NCBI GenBank assembly: GCA_964459305.1
Contig: CAYWNA010000018.1
Span: 27,268 to 91,267 of the forward strand
From: CAYWNA01 sp964459305
GTDB taxonomy: Bacteria; Planctomycetota; Planctomycetia; Pirellulales; Pirellulaceae
DNA length: 64,000 nt
Direction: 5' to 3'
The notes beneath the pieces were generated by a model that saw nothing but the letters and a program-made list of their open reading frames with translations, was not told where the DNA came from and ran no database searches. Every line of letters starts with the position of its first letter. Position 1 is the first letter of the stretch. Of the stretch, positions 60,501 to 64,000 are shown piece by piece. The position numbers and the translations under genes are program-made.

Positions 60501-61179
60501 GTTGATCAACTGGGACGCCGACCAGCCGGCCCCGAAGGATCTGTCAGTCTTCATGCATTTCTTCAAGCCACAGGTCTCGCGTCTAAAACTGACGGGTTTC
60601 TATGGCGGTGGAGGAAAACCACAACCACCGACCAGCCAATGGCGGGGTCGCGTGACGACAGGCGATCATTGGGGCATGCGGCTGCCAGACGAGTGTCCGC
60701 CGGGCGAATATGATATCCTGGTTGGCCTGTACGATCCGGCGTCGCGCGGCCGGCGATACCGGCTGGTGGGAGAAGAGGACCCGGAGCGGCGCTATCGAAT
60801 TGGCACACTGGTCGTCGAAGGCAAAGGGAAAGACGTGTCCGGGATACGGATCGAGAAGCCGGCCGGACCGGCGTCGCTCGCTGCACGGCTGAGGCCGAAC
60901 ACGACGCCCGTTGATTTCGAAAACGCCAAAACCACGGGGGCATTCCGCTGCGAGATGAACGGCAATCGTCTGGTCGTCACCCCACTGCCTGATGACGATG
61001 CCTTTGCGCTGACCTTGCGAATCGATAGGATACTAGGACGGTCTGCAAAGGTACTCGCCGTCGAAGCGATCGATCGGGAGGCCAAGAAGACAAGAGAAAT
61101 CGACTTCCGGACCGTGGGGCAGGAAGTCTCGTTCATAACCAATCGGGACGACTTCGCTTATCAAGTGTGTTTGGACTAA
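57508..61179 (+). CDS. large secreted glycoside-hydrolase-like protein
   Basis: From the ATG at 57508 the product has 1223 residues with a signal peptide (IRLRHLLPPLSVCLICSAAA). An N-terminal beta region (about 25-400) is followed by a barrel-like region at about 590-830: FCFDIWGGAYAGDAAMVERC, VIMHVWQRWGYDYRLP, VPFGLHDNYIDFYPDADD, TAYFIDVFTSANSFDYYD and APMCSEAGGDHLIGYVDG. The acidic residues in these strands fit a glycosidase active site, perhaps related to GH101 or DUF5696-type proteins, but I cannot fix the family. Beta-rich domains follow. Substrate unknown. Confidence 0.75.
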   Translation: MIRLRHLLPPLSVCLICSAAAAFDGHRVTAGPVTLTIGEIPTVAAYDEPQQVGVTVSNAADHPVDVVLEVKDLVDEWHTVGIARHSMTLATKSKQAESFQIAADRGCLSAHYPVHVYATFEDSGDQVVAHAVRIFQTDFSQNDQAATQTNDLPVTVVPKVGAVPLATLTTHGVSWSYYDSPLVKLPVGWLGSDPTSRASLHRSSSTRGETRLALQMHPPYLPGGGSIFAEYRLQLPDTKPLRLTFFNAIRDHHPPEPPSDGVTFRVWADDDPLFERHTDAKQWVAGEADLSRFAGREILLRLESHPGPKRSTTCDSSFWGDPVVIAGPQPEQLSPDEKKQLAAQAAKTLADGKPAGEDSFVFDLEDDCRAAIALGRHGLADATIVFGSDDRVVAFDGLRMSVEDQPVGQWPSALLTEDVQTALDATGRLRIVHRLRLGDRPFDLTAELWAETTGLRMKVSCPERITDLAFGPADQKAPRVYYGHGFCIVRPEAFRASGGGHNLSTSHVGFDFDRGVSLLVACDVPPDYLQVDPDQNVYTLHTHPDAMFTIVPSLYGAMNCALKYRPLYDKQPSDGFGRKAGRFCFDIWGGAYAGDAAMVERCFDYGLTDSLVIMHVWQRWGYDYRLPDIYPPNPQLGTLEDLQAFSKLCADHDVPFGLHDNYIDFYPDADDFTYDRIVFTRDGRPQKAWINTGRDAQSYRWRPDCIQPFVERNLQLIQPNLPQTAYFIDVFTSANSFDYYDRQGNFHSKLETRRAWGEAFAWIRDLLGNHAPMCSEAGGDHLIGYVDGADCQFLQISPESKRFNIRIPCEDWERVPWFDAVNHTRFSLHGVGYSGRYQGGRSRPLHGIESDDYISAEILTGHALMIDRGGLVRGAIRKYWLAQDLIRSLALDEIEGFGYDDGDIHRAVVTWKTGARVYVNRGPSDWNVGGRILPQFGYFAKNGDIESSIERIDGAVVERSRAKDRFYVNGRGYLPDAPLAIHPSAERVEYLGDRKFKLLINWDADQPAPKDLSVFMHFFKPQVSRLKLTGFYGGGGKPQPPTSQWRGRVTTGDHWGMRLPDECPPGEYDILVGLYDPASRGRRYRLVGEEDPERRYRIGTLVVEGKGKDVSGIRIEKPAGPASLAARLRPNTTPVDFENAKTTGAFRCEMNGNRLVVTPLPDDDAFALTLRIDRILGRSAKVLAVEAIDREAKKTREIDFRTVGQEVSFITNRDDFAYQVCLD

Positions 61180-61300
61180 GCAGTGCTTAGAAACAAATTC
61201 GCGGTTAGCGACGCTGAGTTTCAGTAAAACACGGCCGTTTACGTCAGTTTAACTGTGCAAACATTCTTCAAGTCCGCTTAGACAACATCAGGAGGTAGAC

Positions 61301-62335
61301 ATGGCTGGCGAGTATCGTTTCACGTTCGGACCTTGGAACATCCACGAAGGTGCCGATCCCTTTGGGCCGACGGTTCGCCCGTCGATCGAATTTGCCAGGA
61401 AGCTGAAGATGTACAAGGAACTGGGCTTCGACGGCGTCCAGTTCCACGACGACGATGCCGTGCCGAACATGGAAAACATGTCGCCGTCGGCGATGGTGCA
61501 GGAAGCGGCGGAAGTCAAGAAGATGCTGGACGACGAGGGGCTGGTGGCCGAGTTCGTGGCCCCGCGACTCTGGGAAGAAGAACGCGGCATCGACGGCGGG
61601 TTTACCTGCAACGACCCGGAAGGCCGCGCTTGGTCGGTGGCACGCTTCAAGCGTGCCACCGACATCGGCAACGCACTGGGCTGCAAGTTGCGCGTGCTGT
61701 GGCTGGCCCGCGAAGGCACGTACATCCGCGAATCGAAGAACGCGATCGAGGCTCACAAACACCTGCTCGACGCGATCAACGCCCTGCTGGAATACGACAA
61801 GGACGCGGAAATCGCGATCGAACCGAAACCCAATGAACCCATGGACCAGGCCTATATCCCGACCATCGGCCACGCTTTAGGCCTCGCCTACCAGACAGTC
61901 GATCCGTCGCGTGTCGGCGGCTTGATCGAAACGGCCCACGCCCTGCTGGCCGGCCTCGATCCTTCCGACGAAATGGCGTTTGCGCTATCGGCTGGAAAAT
62001 TGTGGAGCGTTCATCTGAACGATCAAAACGGGCTGAAATTCGACCAGGACAAGTCATTCGGATCGGCCAATCTCCGCGGCGCGTACAACCAGGTCCGCGT
62101 GCTCGAACTGGGCGGCTATCCCGAAACAGGGCGTTTCGTGGGACTGGACGTCAAAGCCATGCGTACTCAGAAGCCCGATGCGGCTCAACAACACCTTTCG
62201 AACAGCCGAACCGTGTTCCTGAAGCTCGTCGAAAAGGTCCGCACGTTCCCCAAGGACGTCGAAGCACAATGCCTTGCCAACCGGGATTATGAAGCCTTGG
62301 AGTTGGCCGTGCTGGAGCACCTGATGGGCGGCTGA
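61301..62335 (+). CDS. xylose-isomerase-like TIM-barrel protein
   Basis: The product of 344 residues has AGGAGG five bases before its ATG. It resembles group I xylose isomerases: FTFGPWNIHEGADPFGPTVR, ELGFDGVQFHDDDAVPN, and a metal-site region IAIEPKPNEPMDQ followed by SVHLNDQNGLKFDQD. It is shorter than E. coli XylA and ends in a helical tail. A sugar isomerase or epimerase role fits the neighbouring secreted glycosidase-like gene, but the substrate is not proven. Confidence 0.85.
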   Translation: MAGEYRFTFGPWNIHEGADPFGPTVRPSIEFARKLKMYKELGFDGVQFHDDDAVPNMENMSPSAMVQEAAEVKKMLDDEGLVAEFVAPRLWEEERGIDGGFTCNDPEGRAWSVARFKRATDIGNALGCKLRVLWLAREGTYIRESKNAIEAHKHLLDAINALLEYDKDAEIAIEPKPNEPMDQAYIPTIGHALGLAYQTVDPSRVGGLIETAHALLAGLDPSDEMAFALSAGKLWSVHLNDQNGLKFDQDKSFGSANLRGAYNQVRVLELGGYPETGRFVGLDVKAMRTQKPDAAQQHLSNSRTVFLKLVEKVRTFPKDVEAQCLANRDYEALELAVLEHLMGG

Positions 62336-62414
62336 TTCGTGGCTTCCTTGTTGGCCTCCGCGTTGCCGAGCCCCGGGCTTGGCAACGCGCAGAAGCTCTC
62401 GGAAAGGACGTGCT

Positions 62415-64000
62415 TTGAATGGTACGGAACATCTGCTGGTCGGGCTGACGTGTGTCGTCGTCCTCGGGGTCGGCGTTCAGTGGTTGGCGTGGCGGTTGCG
62501 GCTTCCTTCCATTCTCTTGTTGCTTGCCGCCGGCTATCTCGCAGGGCCGGTGACCGGAATCATCGACCCGGACAAGATGTTCGGCGACCTTCTCCTGCCG
62601 ATCGTCTCCTTGTCGGTAGGATTGGTGTTGTTCGAAGGCGCACTCAGCCTCCGTCTGGACGAGCTTCGTGACACCGGGGGCGTAATTCGCAACCTCGTCA
62701 CGATTGGGGCCCTCCTCACCTGGTTGCTCAGCGCGGCTGCAGCGTACTTCTTACTCGATTTCACGCTGCCTTCCGCTCTCCTTTTGGGCGCGATTCTGGT
62801 GGTGACTGGGCCAACCGTCGTCGGGCCGATCTTGAGGCATGTGCGGCCTTCGGGTCCGGTCGGCCCTATCGCCAAATGGGAAGGCATCGTCATCGACCCG
62901 ATTGGCGCGGTTCTGGCCGTGCTCGTCTTCGAGGCCATCCATGCCGCCCAGTCCGGCAGCATGCAACAGGTCGGATGGGGTATCACGATCGACGTCTTGT
63001 GGACGATCGCGGTCGCCACCATCGTCGCCGTGGCCGGATCCTCGCTGATGATCCTCTTTCTTCGGCGGTACTGGATACCCGACTTCCTGCAAAGCCCCGT
63101 GCTCCTGATGGTCGCCGTTGCCTGCTTCACTTCGTCCAATGTGCTACAACACGAATCGGGTCTGCTAACGGTCACGCTTCTTGGCGTGATTCTGGCAAAT
63201 CAGAAATGGGTTACGATTGGACATCTGATCGAATTCAAGGAGAATCTTCGTGTCCTCCTGATTTCCACCCTATTCATCCTGTTGGCTGCTCGATTTCAGC
63301 CATCGGAATTAGAGACCTTGGGTTTCTGGAGCATTGGGTTTGTGGCTTTCTTGCTAGTCGTCGTTCGGCCGGTAGCCGTGCTGGCTTCGACAATTGGTTC
63401 GAGCCTGAATTGGCGGGACCGCATGTTTCTGGCATGGCTGGCTCCTCGCGGCGTTGTGGCCGTTTCCTTCGCTTCGGTCTTCGCTTTGCGAGCCGGGGAA
63501 CATGGTGAAGGTTTGGTTGCCGTCACTTTCTTGGTTGTGGTGGGCACGGTGGCCATCTACGGTCTGACGATTACTCCCTTGGCCCGCGTCCTTGGCGTTG
63601 CGGATCCGAATCCGCAAGGGCTTCTCATTGCCGGCGCCGGTCCCCTGGGCAGAGCGATCGGCCGGGCACTTCAGGAAGCGGGTTTCGAGGTACTGCTGGT
63701 CGACTGCAATCGTATTAGCATCGGTACGGCGAGACTCGAAGGCTTGCCGGCCTGGTACGGAAGCATCCTTTCAAACCAGGCCTTGGACGACTTGGATCTG
63801 GGCGGAATCGGCCGTTTCCTTGCTCTCACTCCAAGCGGCGAAGTCAACTCACTTGCGGCGTGGCATTTTCGTGATGTCTTTGGCCGTGCCGGCGTTTACC
63901 AGTTGCCGCCGACGGTTGCCCGGGCGCCACGGGGCGAGACGGCCGAACAGCATCTTCGAGGTCGGTTCGCATTCTCGTCTGACGCAACCTATGGATACCT
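62415..64000 (+). CDS. cation:proton antiporter (CPA1/NhaP type), 3' end missing
   Basis: The frame runs off the window, so about 528 codons are visible. The best start is a TTG at 62415 after AAAGGA. It has about twelve membrane segments, with LRLPSILLLLAAGYLAGPVT early and VVTGPTVVGPILRHVRPSGP and KWEGIVIDPIGAVLAVLVFE, the paired-Asp-type core of sodium/proton antiporters. A cytoplasmic nucleotide-binding part follows (LLIAGAGPLGRAIGRALQEA, then LLVDCNR), as in TrkA-N-regulated antiporters. Confidence 0.9.
   Translation, partial: MNGTEHLLVGLTCVVVLGVGVQWLAWRLRLPSILLLLAAGYLAGPVTGIIDPDKMFGDLLLPIVSLSVGLVLFEGALSLRLDELRDTGGVIRNLVTIGALLTWLLSAAAAYFLLDFTLPSALLLGAILVVTGPTVVGPILRHVRPSGPVGPIAKWEGIVIDPIGAVLAVLVFEAIHAAQSGSMQQVGWGITIDVLWTIAVATIVAVAGSSLMILFLRRYWIPDFLQSPVLLMVAVACFTSSNVLQHESGLLTVTLLGVILANQKWVTIGHLIEFKENLRVLLISTLFILLAARFQPSELETLGFWSIGFVAFLLVVVRPVAVLASTIGSSLNWRDRMFLAWLAPRGVVAVSFASVFALRAGEHGEGLVAVTFLVVVGTVAIYGLTITPLARVLGVADPNPQGLLIAGAGPLGRAIGRALQEAGFEVLLVDCNRISIGTARLEGLPAWYGSILSNQALDDLDLGGIGRFLALTPSGEVNSLAAWHFRDVFGRAGVYQLPPTVARAPRGETAEQHLRGRFAFSSDATYGY

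Noticed and set aside
1..64000. tRNA, rRNA and CRISPR arrays
   Set aside because: I looked for T-arm type sequences, rRNA core motifs and regularly spaced repeats and found none. The repeats present are palindromes or G-rich motifs at irregular distances.

Overview
The window looks like a chromosomal segment of a planctomycete, probably of the Pirellulales type. The grounds are high GC with long shadow reading frames on both strands; many secreted or lipoprotein-type products, right-handed beta-helix proteins and M28 and CocE-type hydrolases; FHA, ECF/anti-sigma and Ser/Thr kinase signalling; a split glycine dehydrogenase (gcvPA/gcvPB); and many spacers holding the long palindromic repeats that litter planctomycete genomes. 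No rRNA, tRNA or CRISPR array was recognised. All assignments were made by reading the sequence and recalling families; nothing was searched.

Layout. 0-7 kb: the 3' end of an unrecognised gene, a 1.4 kb repeat-rich spacer, then a glycine cleavage operon (gcvH, a frameshifted TIR gene, gcvPA, gcvPB, and a LipM/LplA-type acyltransferase). 7-11 kb: FHA protein, ECF sigma factor with its zinc-finger anti-sigma, an Arg/Asp-rich small protein with a good terminator, and a TPR lipoprotein. 11-16.5 kb: serC and serA (serine synthesis), a GT2 and a GT-C glycosyltransferase. 16.9-21.3 kb: BON and STAS proteins, pdxA, dtd, a YdjM-like membrane protein, CvpA. 22-28.7 kb: a DegT-type aminotransferase and then a minus-strand block: accA with a protein kinase, a GT4 glycosyltransferase with truA, and asd. 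28.9-35.6 kb: envelope and secreted proteins, including an exported PIMT with an extra C-terminal domain, an M28 peptidase and a beta-helix protein. 35.7-41.2 kb: two Hsp70 paralogues with a DUF2760 protein. 41.4-44.6 kb: RNase R and a YhaM-like exonuclease. 45.1-46.0 kb: a decayed insertion island. 46-64 kb: a radical SAM/B12 protein, pgi, an HD hydrolase, and a run of secreted or sugar-related enzymes ending in a sugar isomerase-like protein and the start of a cation:proton antiporter.

How the parts connect. GcvH, GcvPA, GcvPB and the LipM-like protein form a lipoylation and glycine-cleavage unit. SerC and SerA supply serine, and SerC and PdxA also belong to the DXP-dependent vitamin B6 pathway, whose product is the cofactor of GcvP, SerC and the DegT protein. 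RNase R and the YhaM-like protein form an RNA-decay pair.

The most striking signal lies in no gene. An 8-mer of the form GGGNAGGG, identical to the E. coli FtsK-orienting polar sequence (KOPS), occurs 12 times on the plus strand, all at or left of position 19028, and 12 times on the minus strand, all at or right of 25607. I saw no exception by eye. Most copies sit in an extended repeat, GGGGCAGGGCAGGGGGG. The arms point at each other, and gene orientation broadly changes in the same place, so the replication terminus may lie near 19-25.6 kb. A weak dif-like site (ATAA, 6 bases, TTAT) lies in the one long spacer of that interval, at about 21.3 kb.
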